The notes beneath the pieces were generated by a model that saw nothing but the letters and a program-made list of their open reading frames with translations, did not search any database and was not told the DNA's origin. Positions 1 to 5,088 of a DNA stretch of 15,821 nt are shown piece after piece. Position numbers and translations under genes: made by a program. How positions within the stretch are numbered: the stretch's first letter is position 1; the number at the start of each line of letters is the position of its first letter. Source of the DNA: RUG14223 sp051881075 (GTDB lineage: Bacteria > Bacillota > Clostridia > Oscillospirales > Acutalibacteraceae); NCBI GenBank assembly GCA_051881075.1, contig JBJEPE010000040.1, positions 1 through 15,821 of the forward strand. The letters are read 5' to 3'.

Positions 1-2
1 GC

Positions 3-776
3 TTGAAATGTATAGGTAATTCAAAGCCCCTATTCCCTATCTTCTATGATATGGAAGAAGATGAGCAGGCAAGGCTCGGCAAAAGCTTATGTACAGATAT
101 TGCAGTTGCTTTTTGCAGTACAATAGAAAAGGCAGGGTACAAAGCAGGTGTTTACGCAAATGCTTACTGGTTTGAAAACTATCTCGACTATGATAAGCTG
201 AGTAAATCGTATGCGATCTGGCTTGCTCAATGGGCAGATAAACCTCAATTCAGCTCTGAACTATGGCAATATACAAGCAAAGGTAAAATTGACGGTATAT
301 CCGGTAATGTTGATATGAACTATATGGACGGTGATTTTTTCAACACATATACTAAAGGGTTGGAAAACAGCAAAAAGGATAAGCCGAGCGCAAATGATGA
401 TGCAAAAAAGGATAACACATCAAAAATATCACTCAATAAAGCTGAGTTATATGTAAGCTCAAATGCTGATAAGCCGTCAGGTACGGTAAGCGGCATATAT
501 TGGCTTTGGGACAACGAAGTCATTAACGGTCGCAGACGTATAACAAACTCTAAAAGCAATATTGGTAAAGACGGTCAAGTTACAGGCTGGATAAATCAAA
601 GTGCAGTGTCCTACAGGCAATATGAAAACTATACAGTTAAAGTCGGAGATACCCTGTGGGGGATTGCCGAAAAACTGCTCGGAAAAGGCTCTAGCTACAA
701 GGAAATCAAAACCCTTAACGGGCTGAAATCCGATGTCATTACAGCAGGGCAAGTGCTGAAAATCCCGGAGAAGTAA
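3..776 (+). CDS. Phage endolysin: GH25 lysozyme with SH3-like and LysM domains, 5' end missing
   Basis: This is a peptidoglycan muramidase that would cut the host wall at the end of a lytic cycle. The reading frame is open to the window edge, and the apparent TTG start at 3 is not credible, so the N-terminus lies outside. Visible residues 1-115 are the C-terminal half of a GH25 barrel: PIFYDMEED carries the acidic active-site strand, and AIWLAQW and ELWQYTSKGKIDGISGNVDMN-type strands are typical of the family. Residues about 143-200 look like the SH3-like wall-binding domain often fused to GH25 lysins (YWLWDNEVINGRRRITNSK, then TGWI). Residues about 209-257 are a LysM domain (YTVKVGDTLWGIAEKLLG, then ITAGQVLKIPEK). 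The holin gene follows about 190 nt later, which makes a phage lysis cassette the natural reading. A secreted bacterial autolysin is less likely. Confidence 0.93.
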   Translation: MKCIGNSKPLFPIFYDMEEDEQARLGKSLCTDIAVAFCSTIEKAGYKAGVYANAYWFENYLDYDKLSKSYAIWLAQWADKPQFSSELWQYTSKGKIDGISGNVDMNYMDGDFFNTYTKGLENSKKDKPSANDDAKKDNTSKISLNKAELYVSSNADKPSGTVSGIYWLWDNEVINGRRRITNSKSNIGKDGQVTGWINQSAVSYRQYENYTVKVGDTLWGIAEKLLGKGSSYKEIKTLNGLKSDVITAGQVLKIPEK

Positions 777-783
777 TACCCCT

Positions 784-1113
784 ATGAAATGTTCAGTATG
801 TGTCAAGGAAACGCAGGAACGCCCTTGCCCTTACAATAAGCGTTTCGGACCTACTTGCGACGAATGTTGCGAGAAGTTCTTTACGAGTGAGCCGTTCCCT
901 AGACCGGAACACGACGCTCGGAGCAAAACAAAATCTACTAAAAACCATAAGGAGAAAAAACACAATGAAAGAGTTTATTCTGACCCTACTTGCGGCCGTC
1001 CTCACGACCGACATTTCCGTAGCAACTACGTACATCGTAACCTTTTTGAAGAAAAAGGGCGTGCAGATTGCTACGCAGACGGAAAACAGCAAAGCGCAGA
1101 AATATATCAATGA
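784..1113 (+). CDS. Small cysteine-rich hypothetical protein between endolysin and holin
   Basis: I do not recognise this gene. The ATG lies 7 nt after the endolysin stop, with a GGAG about 13 nt upstream inside the end of the endolysin gene. The first 30 residues hold the pattern C-x2-C-x8-C-x9-C-x2-CC (KCSVC, then RPCPYNK, then FGPTCDECCEKFF), which looks like a small zinc-binding fold. A basic, polar tail follows (residues about 45-62, rich in K and H). The frame then runs 149 nt into the holin gene in another frame, so the C-terminal third may be meaningless read-through after loss of an earlier stop. The Cys spacing and position in the lysis cassette argue for a real gene; the long overlap argues against the full length. 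Confidence 0.45.
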   Translation: MKCSVCVKETQERPCPYNKRFGPTCDECCEKFFTSEPFPRPEHDARSKTKSTKNHKEKKHNERVYSDPTCGRPHDRHFRSNYVHRNLFEEKGRADCYADGKQQSAEIYQ

Positions 1114-1390
1114 GGCGACCGACGCAATCGCCACGGCCGTTACTGCTGTTTCGCAGACTTATGTTGACGCACTCAAAAATGACAACGCCTTTACAAAAGA
1201 GGCACAGGAGGAGGCTCTTAACAGAGCAATGAATACCGCCGTTGCTATTATGAGTGCAGAGGCAAAGGAATTTATTATCACAGCATACGGCGATCTCAAC
1301 AACTATTTGACTGCAAAAATTGAGGAGAATGTTCGATTGCAGAAAAGCGACATCGCCTCTCTCGCCTCGGCGGTTATCGAGGTAGATTAA
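965..1390 (+). CDS. Phage holin, LL-H family-like
   Basis: This 141-aa protein is probably the holin that opens the membrane for the endolysin. The start at 965 is chosen because AAGGAG (949-954) sits 10 nt upstream and a hydrophobic segment follows at once (MKEFILTLLAAVLTTDISV, then ATTYIVTFL, residues about 3-27). The frame is open further upstream to 800, but that extension is basic and not membrane-like. After the single N-terminal membrane segment comes a long helical, alanine-rich cytoplasmic part (TENSKAQKYINEATDAIAT; AQEEALNRAMNTAVAIM; EAKEFIITAYGDLNNYLTAKI). This layout of one transmembrane helix plus a long amphipathic region ending near a 'YLTAKIEE' type stretch is that of the LL-H holin family. 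It lies directly downstream of the endolysin and is followed by a strong terminator. Confidence 0.85.
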   Translation: MKEFILTLLAAVLTTDISVATTYIVTFLKKKGVQIATQTENSKAQKYINEATDAIATAVTAVSQTYVDALKNDNAFTKEAQEEALNRAMNTAVAIMSAEAKEFIITAYGDLNNYLTAKIEENVRLQKSDIASLASAVIEVD

Positions 1391-1401
1391 CACACCTAAA
1401 A

Positions 1402-1470
1402 CGCATAACTACTATGCGAGTGCAATTTTTGCACAGATGAAGTCGCTCCGGTAATCCACCGTCGGAGCGA
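1402..1470 (+). other. Three tandem hairpins before the lysis-cassette terminator
   Basis: Three short inverted repeats follow one another with small gaps: CGCAT at 1402-1406 with ATGCG at 1414-1418; GTGCAA at 1420-1425 with TTGCAC at 1429-1434 (3-nt loop); and TCGCTCCG at 1443-1450 with CGGAGCGA at 1463-1470 (12-nt loop). A canonical terminator comes next. No convincing ORF lies here. The array could be a structured mRNA 3' end that protects the lysis transcript, or a small RNA. The pairing is seen directly; the role is unknown. Confidence 0.5.
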
Positions 1471-1476
1471 GAAAAC

Positions 1477-1517
1477 AACCCCTCTATCATTCATTTGGTA
1501 GAGGGGTTTATTTTTTT
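1477..1517 (+). terminator. Rho-independent terminator of the lysis cassette
   Basis: AACCCCTCTA (1477-1486) pairs with TAGAGGGGTT (1499-1508). The stem extends inward by a T-G wobble and two more pairs to a 6-nt loop and is followed by TATTTTTTT. It separates the endolysin-holin unit from the lipoprotein unit. Confidence 0.9.
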
Positions 1518-1518
1518 G

Positions 1519-1550
1519 CCGCTTTTCGGGACATCGCCACCCGAAAGCGG
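1519..1550. repeat. Imperfect inverted repeat upstream of the lipoprotein promoter
   Basis: CCGCTTTTCGGG (1519-1530) and CCCGAAAGCGG (1540-1550) are complementary apart from one extra T. The dyad covers the place where a -35 element would sit for the promoter at 1558-1566, so it could be an operator. It could also simply be a second hairpin behind the preceding terminator. Confidence 0.5.
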
Positions 1551-1557
1551 AAAAGTA

Positions 1558-1566
1558 TGGTATAAT
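1558..1566 (+). promoter_or_regulatory. Extended -10 promoter for the lipoprotein gene
   Basis: TGG followed by TATAAT (1561-1566) is a consensus extended -10 sequence. There is no good -35 hexamer 17 nt upstream, which extended -10 promoters tolerate. It lies just after a terminator and 25 nt before the start codon, so the lipoprotein is probably transcribed independently of the lysis genes. Confidence 0.65.
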
Positions 1567-1591
1567 AATATATTCAAGAGGAGGGCTGAAA

Positions 1592-2176
1592 ATGAAAAGG
1601 ATCACATCATATATAATGGCGTTTTTGCTCCTGCTGACGCTATGCTCTTGCGGAACACAGACCGAGGGAAGACCGTCGGGAGATACATCGACCAAGCTGG
1701 GAACGGAAACAAACACCCCAGAGGAAACAATGAGCAGTGAGGAATACTCAGCCTTATTGTCAAAACTGAATGAGGATATTTACAGTCAAAGCGTTTTGCT
1801 ATCAAATCTCGGAAATTACATAAACAGTTGGTGGAAAGCCTACGAAAACATCGGCGGGACCTTTACAACAGAAAAGGCGATGTCCTCGGCCTACGAATGG
1901 CTTGAAAAAAATTCAGAGTACACCGAGGCGGACATCGCGGAAAAAAATGCTGAAATACAGGAAACATACAAAAGCATTATTAAGGCAAACAATGGAGACA
2001 GTCTTTTGTCTGACATCACAGAGAGACTAAAACAGCAATACACCGACTACACATCATACTACACTCTAATAACCGAGCCGAGTGGAGATAGAAACACCTT
2101 TGTTTCTGATTACAATGACTACACAGGAGATATTTCGTCGGCATATAAAACAATAGCAGGATTACTGACAGAGTAA
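1592..2176 (+). CDS. Phage-encoded lipoprotein of unknown function (moron candidate)
   Basis: This 194-aa protein begins with a type II signal peptide: MKR, a hydrophobic core (residues about 6-17) and the lipobox-like LCSC, so Cys20 (or Cys18) would be lipidated and the protein anchored on the outer face of the membrane. A Ser/Thr/Glu-rich linker (residues about 21-50) is followed by a helical, acidic domain rich in Y, W and N, without a motif I recognise. AGAGGAGG precedes the ATG at good spacing. With its own extended -10 promoter and flanking terminators it has the layout of a prophage moron, a gene expressed in the lysogen. Surface lipoproteins of this sort are often superinfection-exclusion factors, but nothing in this sequence proves that. 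Confidence 0.8.
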   Translation: MKRITSYIMAFLLLLTLCSCGTQTEGRPSGDTSTKLGTETNTPEETMSSEEYSALLSKLNEDIYSQSVLLSNLGNYINSWWKAYENIGGTFTTEKAMSSAYEWLEKNSEYTEADIAEKNAEIQETYKSIIKANNGDSLLSDITERLKQQYTDYTSYYTLITEPSGDRNTFVSDYNDYTGDISSAYKTIAGLLTE

Positions 2177-2195
2177 CCCGGAAAGCGAGAAAATT

Positions 2196-2399
2196 ATGGG
2201 TAGAGATTTAACCCCGGAAGAATTAAAAGAATTTGAGGAGCGTCGCCGAGAAGACGACCAACATATCGCCAAAATATTCGGTATAACCGTCGAAGAACTA
2301 CGCACCCGGAGGAAGAAAGCCTCAGACGAGGTACACGCCGATGACTCTTGGGAAAAGGAACTAAACGAGAGAAACAAACGAAAAGCAGGCATACTATAA
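2196..2399 (+). CDS. Small charged hypothetical protein
   Basis: This 67-aa protein is strongly charged and helical (DLTPEELKEFEERRREDD, then GITVEELRTRRKK and WEKELNERNKRK). It contains a short stretch (IAKIFGITVEELRTRRKK) that might be a helix-turn-helix-like segment, but I do not assign a family. It starts 19 nt after the lipoprotein stop and ends right at a terminator, so it is probably cotranscribed with the lipoprotein. The ribosome binding site is weak (GAAAGCGAGAAAA). Confidence 0.6.
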   Translation: MGRDLTPEELKEFEERRREDDQHIAKIFGITVEELRTRRKKASDEVHADDSWEKELNERNKRKAGIL

Positions 2400-2427
2400 A
2401 AACCGCCCATTTTAGGCGGTTTTCTCT
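2399..2427 (+). terminator. Rho-independent terminator after the lipoprotein unit
   Basis: AAAACCGCC (2399-2407) pairs with GGCGGTTTT (2415-2423), with a 7-nt loop, followed by CTCTATT. The left arm overlaps the stop codon of the preceding small gene. The A/T flanks make it potentially bidirectional. Confidence 0.8.
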
Positions 2428-2475
2428 ATTCTGCAAAAAAATTTTGAAATTCCCGAAAAAATTTTGTAAAATTCC

Positions 2476-2504
2476 TTGACATTTGCACGGATAAATGTTA
2501 TAAT
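2476..2504 (+). promoter_or_regulatory. Perfect sigma-A promoter with extended -10
   Basis: TTGACA (2476-2481), a 17-nt spacer and TATAAT (2499-2504), with TGT directly before the -10. This is a full consensus vegetative promoter and one of the strongest in the window. Transcription would start near 2511 and run through the 42-aa ORF and the RHH gene. Confidence 0.9.
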
Positions 2505-2564
2505 TAAGATACAGTCAAGGGAAACTGAGATGAGTAAGGTGGCAAGTGCCGGAAAGGAAAAACG

Positions 2565-2693
2565 ATGAACGAGCCTATGACAGACTATCAATTCAAAACC
2601 ATTCTCAAAATGGTACTCGACATTCTCGAAAACAGCGAGAACATCGAGGAAGCAAGAGAAAAGGTTGCTAAACTTCTCGAAGAGAAAGAGTAA
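2565..2693 (+). CDS. 42-aa hypothetical protein
   Basis: A short ORF is preceded by GGAAAGGA at good spacing and by the perfect promoter at 2476-2504. The product is a small acidic amphipathic helical protein: it starts MNEPMTDYQFKTILKMVLDI and ends EKVAKLLEEKE, with a heptad-like pattern. I know similar short 'TDYQFKTI.KMV' proteins only as hypothetical genes of clostridial mobile elements. It sits first in a transcript that continues into an RHH gene and is bracketed by complementary arms, which suggests coupling of its translation to mRNA folding. Confidence 0.7.
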   Translation: MNEPMTDYQFKTILKMVLDILENSENIEEAREKVAKLLEEKE

Positions 2694-2721
2694 AGGCTCT
2701 ACTTAACAAGCAAGCAGAGCC
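2694..2721 (+). other. Hairpin after the 42-aa ORF
   Basis: GGCTCT (2695-2700) pairs with AGAGCC (2716-2721) across a 15-nt loop. No T-run follows, so it is not a clear terminator. Confidence 0.4.
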
Positions 2722-2761
2722 AAAGGATCGGAAAAGCGGGTGGCACTTGCCGCCACTCGTG

Positions 2762-2790
2762 AATTCCGTTAAATATTATAACACGGAATT
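2762..2790 (+). other. Hairpin in the leader of the RHH gene
   Basis: AATTCCGT (2762-2769) pairs with ACGGAATT (2783-2790) around an AT-rich 13-nt loop, some 20 nt before the GGAGG that serves the RHH gene. It may be an operator or a leader hairpin controlling that gene. Confidence 0.45.
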
Positions 2791-2856
2791 TCAAAAAAGG
2801 CAAGAGAAACGGAGGAAAATATAACGGCTTATGTAAAAAAGACGGATAATCCCAAT

Positions 2857-3027
2857 ATGGGTCGACCAAAAACCGTAAACAGAACAGTTCGCCTTGAATT
2901 GAGATTATCAGAAAGCGAAAACGCCTTATTAAACAAGTGTACGGAACTTTCTGGACGTACAAAAACCGATGTACTTGTAAAAGGTGTCACTCTTGTTTAT
3001 AAGGAGTTACAAAAAGACCACAAATAA
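2857..3027 (+). CDS. Ribbon-helix-helix (Arc/CopG-type) DNA-binding protein, start codon uncertain
   Basis: The frame encodes MGRPKTVNRTVRLELRLSES, then ENALLNKCTELSGRTKTDVL and VKGVTLVYKELQ. This is a basic N-arm, one beta strand (TVRLELRLSE) and two helices, the layout of small RHH repressors found on plasmids and conjugative elements. The annotated ATG at 2857 has no good ribosome binding site. A consensus GGAGG (2811-2815) lies 8 nt before an in-frame ACG at 2824, giving an 11-residue extension (x-AYVKKTDNPN). An ancestral ATG at 2824 mutated to ACG would explain this; a non-canonical start is the alternative. It probably acts as an autoregulator of this control region, an inference from family and context. 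Confidence 0.75.
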   Translation: MGRPKTVNRTVRLELRLSESENALLNKCTELSGRTKTDVLVKGVTLVYKELQKDHK

Positions 3028-3104
3028 AAAACTACGGGATATCCCGCCTCGTCGAAAAGATAGGATATACCGTAGCCACAAACCACTCTTACGAGCGTTT
3101 TTGC
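3026..3104 (-). ncRNA. Small RNA gene on the opposite strand, ~79 nt, with own promoter and terminator
   Basis: Reading leftward from the perfect promoter at 3111-3139, the start falls near 3104. The RNA contains a small hairpin, CGCTC-GTAA-GAGTG (3097-3084), with a GNRA-type loop. It then has a terminator stem, CTACGGTATATCC (3075-3063) pairing with GGATATCCCGTAG (3044-3032) with one mismatch, followed by TTTTTT (3031-3026). There is no ORF in it. It is complementary to the region just downstream of the RHH gene, upstream of the 70-aa ORF. The placement between a CopG-like gene and the next gene recalls the antisense RNA of CopG-controlled plasmid replicons, but no Rep gene is present here. 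Promoter and terminator are seen directly; the function is inferred. Confidence 0.75.
3032..3075 (-). terminator. Rho-independent terminator of the opposite-strand small RNA
   Basis: The two 13-nt arms at 3063-3075 and 3032-3044 pair at 12 of 13 positions. On the minus strand the stem is followed by six T residues; on the plus strand no T-run follows, so it terminates leftward transcription only. Confidence 0.8.
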
Positions 3105-3125
3105 GTTGTTATTATACCGCAAAAA
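3098..3125. promoter_or_regulatory. Dyad around the -10 of the small RNA promoter (operator candidate)
   Basis: TTTTTGCG (3098-3105) and CGCAAAAA (3118-3125) form an inverted repeat centred on the minus-strand -10 hexamer (3111-3116). A repressor bound here would block the small RNA promoter. The neighbouring RHH protein is the obvious candidate, by inference. Confidence 0.5.
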
Positions 3126-3139
3126 TAGCCTCCTGTCAA
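3111..3139 (-). promoter_or_regulatory. Perfect leftward sigma-A promoter of the small RNA
   Basis: On the minus strand, TTGACA (3139-3134), a 17-nt spacer and TATAAT (3116-3111). All twelve consensus positions match and spacing is ideal. No protein-coding frame lies in its path before the terminator at 3032. Confidence 0.9.
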
Positions 3140-3178
3140 GAGTGGACGAAAAGTTTACAATTTGAAAGGAGTATATTT

Positions 3179-3391
3179 ATGCAGACATTCAACGATATAG
3201 TAAAGATGAATGAAAAAGAGGCATATGCCCTATCCGACAGCCCTCACGCAGAGGAGGTCAAAACTCGTGTCATCATATCAGACACCGACACAGCAGAGGA
3301 CGAATTTTCAAAACTGCTGAAACTCGTCCCGGACGCAGACCTCAGAGAGAGACTCGACCAAGCCGTCGGCCATATTTCATACGCCTACTAG
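3179..3391 (+). CDS. 70-aa acidic hypothetical protein
   Basis: The ATG is preceded by AAAGGAG at good spacing; the frame is open further upstream, but that part crosses the small RNA locus and is very basic, so it is not part of the gene. The product begins MQTFNDIVKMNEKEAYALSD and continues with an acidic region ending near YAY, predicted mostly helical. I do not recognise it. It lies directly downstream of the RHH gene and the opposite-strand RNA, so its expression is likely to depend on them. A possible -10 (TACAAT, 3156-3161) has no good -35. Confidence 0.65.
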   Translation: MQTFNDIVKMNEKEAYALSDSPHAEEVKTRVIISDTDTAEDEFSKLLKLVPDADLRERLDQAVGHISYAY

Positions 3392-3534
3392 AAACTCGGT
3401 TTTGTTGAGGGATATATATCGGAACGCGCCCTTGCTTGTATCATCTAATTTTTTTACAAAATAATGACACGATATGGGACATAAGTGTTCTACATAAAAC
3501 AATAAAAGACCCGATAAGAGACAAGGAGGCAAAT

Positions 3535-3717
3535 ATGGAATACGAAAAGTTTTGGGAAATCATTAGAGGCTCGTTACAGTACGAAATCGACGACGGTGTA
3601 CTCACGCTCACAGGCTACTACACAGGCAAAGAGGTCAAAATAGACCTCAAAAAGATAACCCCGGAAATGTTGGAAGAAATCACAGCAGACCCGGAAGAAA
3701 CCGAGGAGGACTATTGA
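3535..3717 (+). CDS. 60-aa hypothetical protein, first gene of a five-gene cassette
   Basis: The start at 3535 follows AAGGAGG (3523-3529) at 5 nt. The product is MEYEKFWEIIRGSLQYEIDD followed by a beta-rich stretch (GVLTLTGYYTGKEVKIDLKK) and an acidic tail. No family is recognised. Its stop is one base before the next start, so translation is coupled to the genes that follow. Upstream there are 143 non-coding bases in which I see no convincing promoter. Confidence 0.65.
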   Translation: MEYEKFWEIIRGSLQYEIDDGVLTLTGYYTGKEVKIDLKKITPEMLEEITADPEETEEDY

Positions 3718-3718
3718 T

Positions 3719-4024
3719 ATGGCAAAACATTTACACGCAGTAGAAAAAGACGGGACCACGTTCGGTATGTCAATAGATGCCGCTACAAAGATGTGGAGAA
3801 GTTTCAAAGCCTCAATCAAAAAAGAAACTTGTATCTCTGTTTACGGACACGAATTCCAAGCCCTCGTTGTCCCGTACCTTAAACTCGCAGCGATTATGGG
3901 AGAGGCTCATTGGCTTGTTACAGAGTTGAAAGATTTTGTAAAAATTCAAATTGACGACGGCCCGGAAATCTATGTTAAATATAGCGACGGCCCGGTCGAT
4001 TTCAGAAAGGAGAAAACGGAATGA
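3719..4024 (+). CDS. 101-aa hypothetical protein
   Basis: The GAGGAGG in the end of the previous gene serves as ribosome binding site. The protein looks globular: a beta/alpha start (HLHAVEKDGTTFGMSID), a middle with KETCISVYGHEFQALVVPYL, and an end with KIQIDDGPEIYVKYSDGPV. No known motif is seen. The stop overlaps the next gene in an ATGA arrangement (start at 4021), a sign of translational coupling. Confidence 0.7.
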   Translation: MAKHLHAVEKDGTTFGMSIDAATKMWRSFKASIKKETCISVYGHEFQALVVPYLKLAAIMGEAHWLVTELKDFVKIQIDDGPEIYVKYSDGPVDFRKEKTE

Positions 4025-4452
4025 ATAAATACACAGAGTTGAAAGCAAAACAGCAGGCAGAGGTTAATTCCTTTCCGATGTTCTTTGCATTTACACAGCA
4101 GTCGTTTGACAAGGGTATGAAAAGGCTCGGATTAGAGCCTACCGACACAGCCTCGGTATTGAGTATCGGCAGCGGAGGCTACATCAGAAAATCGGACTGG
4201 GACAGCCTAATGGCGATGTTCGCCCGTCATAAAGAGGAACGGGAGCAGGCAATCAAAGAGGATAAGACCGGAAACGGTTACATTTTTCAGATGTTCTACT
4301 ACGAGTTGAAAAATCATGAATTTTGGTATACTGGTGATACCGAGGACACACTCAACTCGCTCGGACTCACAGAGGAGGAAATCAACAGCAACCCCGCACT
4401 CGAACACGGTTACAAAAAGGCTATCAAGAAAATCATCGGAGAGGAGCAATAA
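4021..4452 (+). CDS. 143-aa mobile-element protein of unknown function
   Basis: The pattern EVNSFPMFFAFTQQSF, then GMKRLGLEPTD, then GSGGYIRKSD, then GNGYIFQMFYYELKNHE matches a family of uncharacterised proteins that I associate with conjugative elements, plasmids and phages of gut Firmicutes (possibly the family labelled DUF7659; I am not certain of the number). It is predicted soluble and mixed alpha/beta. It overlaps the upstream gene by 4 nt and is followed after 1 nt by the next gene. Function unknown. Confidence 0.75.
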   Translation: MNKYTELKAKQQAEVNSFPMFFAFTQQSFDKGMKRLGLEPTDTASVLSIGSGGYIRKSDWDSLMAMFARHKEEREQAIKEDKTGNGYIFQMFYYELKNHEFWYTGDTEDTLNSLGLTEEEINSNPALEHGYKKAIKKIIGEEQ

Positions 4453-4453
4453 T

Positions 4454-4942
4454 ATGGAAATCAAAATCACAGTCGAGCGTCGCCGTTTCTCGGTAACACA
4501 GGGTATGGTAGATGTACTCATTAACGGCGAAAAGGTTATGGATTTTGGGGACACGATAGAGTGGATAAACCCCGGAGATAAATATTATGGCGAAATGATA
4601 GGTCATTGGGCGAGTACAGTCCCGGACACACAATTCATACTCGGTCTTTTGTTCCACCCGTTTGATGAACTATACAAATACAGCGAGAGGGCGAAAGCCG
4701 CCCTCCTCAAAGCAAAAGAAGCAGAGGAAGACGGAGCGGAGGTTTACCGAACAGACCTGCAGGAAATCGCCCACAGAAACGGGTGGCCTATGAAAATAAA
4801 AGCAAGAGGCTATGTCGCGTACCTTGTAGGCGTACAGCCACTCAATGAGGGAAAGTCAGAGCCTATATACCGTTTCCCCGGAGGCGACAGCCTTGTGAGT
4901 GAATGCGAAATGATACCGACAGAGGAAGACATACGATGGTAA
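4454..4942 (+). CDS. 162-aa hypothetical protein
   Basis: The start at 4454 is chosen because GGAGAGGAG at the end of the previous gene provides the ribosome binding site; the longer open frame from 4316 would overlap that gene by 137 nt. The N-terminal half is beta-rich (MEIKITVERRRFSVTQGMVD, VLINGEKVMDFGDTIEW). A Glu/Ala-rich helix follows around residues 75-95, then a C-terminal part with GYVAYLVGVQPLNEG and a final acidic segment. No motif recognised. It overlaps the next gene by 7 nt. Confidence 0.7.
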   Translation: MEIKITVERRRFSVTQGMVDVLINGEKVMDFGDTIEWINPGDKYYGEMIGHWASTVPDTQFILGLLFHPFDELYKYSERAKAALLKAKEAEEDGAEVYRTDLQEIAHRNGWPMKIKARGYVAYLVGVQPLNEGKSEPIYRFPGGDSLVSECEMIPTEEDIRW

Positions 4943-5088
4943 TTGGAGAAATCGTAGAAATCCTTATGCAGTTAAAGGACCGTCAAGAGGTGTTGAGCAG
5001 AGAGGAACAGGCTCTCATACAAGCCTGCAACCTCCTCGACCAACTGCCACGAATGGCGGAGGCGACCGAGTACAAAGTAGACAAATAA
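4936..5088 (+). CDS. 50-aa hypothetical protein, last gene of the cassette
   Basis: The start lies inside the last codons of the previous gene (GAGGAAG about 10 nt upstream). The product starts MVIGEIVEILMQLKDRQEVL and is one or two helices with the segment REEQALIQACNLLDQLP. Not recognised. No terminator follows; a 367-nt repeat-rich non-coding stretch begins here. Confidence 0.6.
   Translation: MVIGEIVEILMQLKDRQEVLSREEQALIQACNLLDQLPRMAEATEYKVDK

Larger units (their letters stand above)
2538..2754 (+). repeat. Complementary 13-nt arms flanking a 42-aa ORF
   Basis: GGTGGCAAGTGCC (2538-2550) can pair along its whole length, with one T-G wobble, with GGCACTTGCCGCC (2742-2754). The arms lie in the 5' leader just before the ribosome binding site of the small ORF and just after its end. 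The right arm can instead fold on itself (GGTGGC, loop ACTT, GCCGCC at 2739-2754), so two alternative structures are possible. Confidence 0.65.

Noticed and set aside
477..806. Minus-strand frame across the end of the endolysin
   Set aside because: It mirrors the endolysin coding frame, and the plus-strand protein has clear LysM and SH3-like domains.
800..964. Upstream extension of the holin frame
   Set aside because: The extension is basic and unlike holins, while AAGGAG and a membrane segment mark the start at 965.
3026..3139. Functional CopG-type plasmid replicon
   Set aside because: The RHH gene and antisense RNA fit in order, but the following 70-aa protein is not a Rep protein, and no nick site or rolling-circle motif was seen.
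2984..3178. Upstream extension of the 70-aa gene
   Set aside because: It crosses the small RNA promoter and terminator and has arginine-rich nonsense composition; AAAGGAG marks the start at 3179.
4316..4453. Upstream extension of the 162-aa gene
   Set aside because: It would overlap the well-formed preceding gene by 137 nt; GGAGAGGAG supports the start at 4454.
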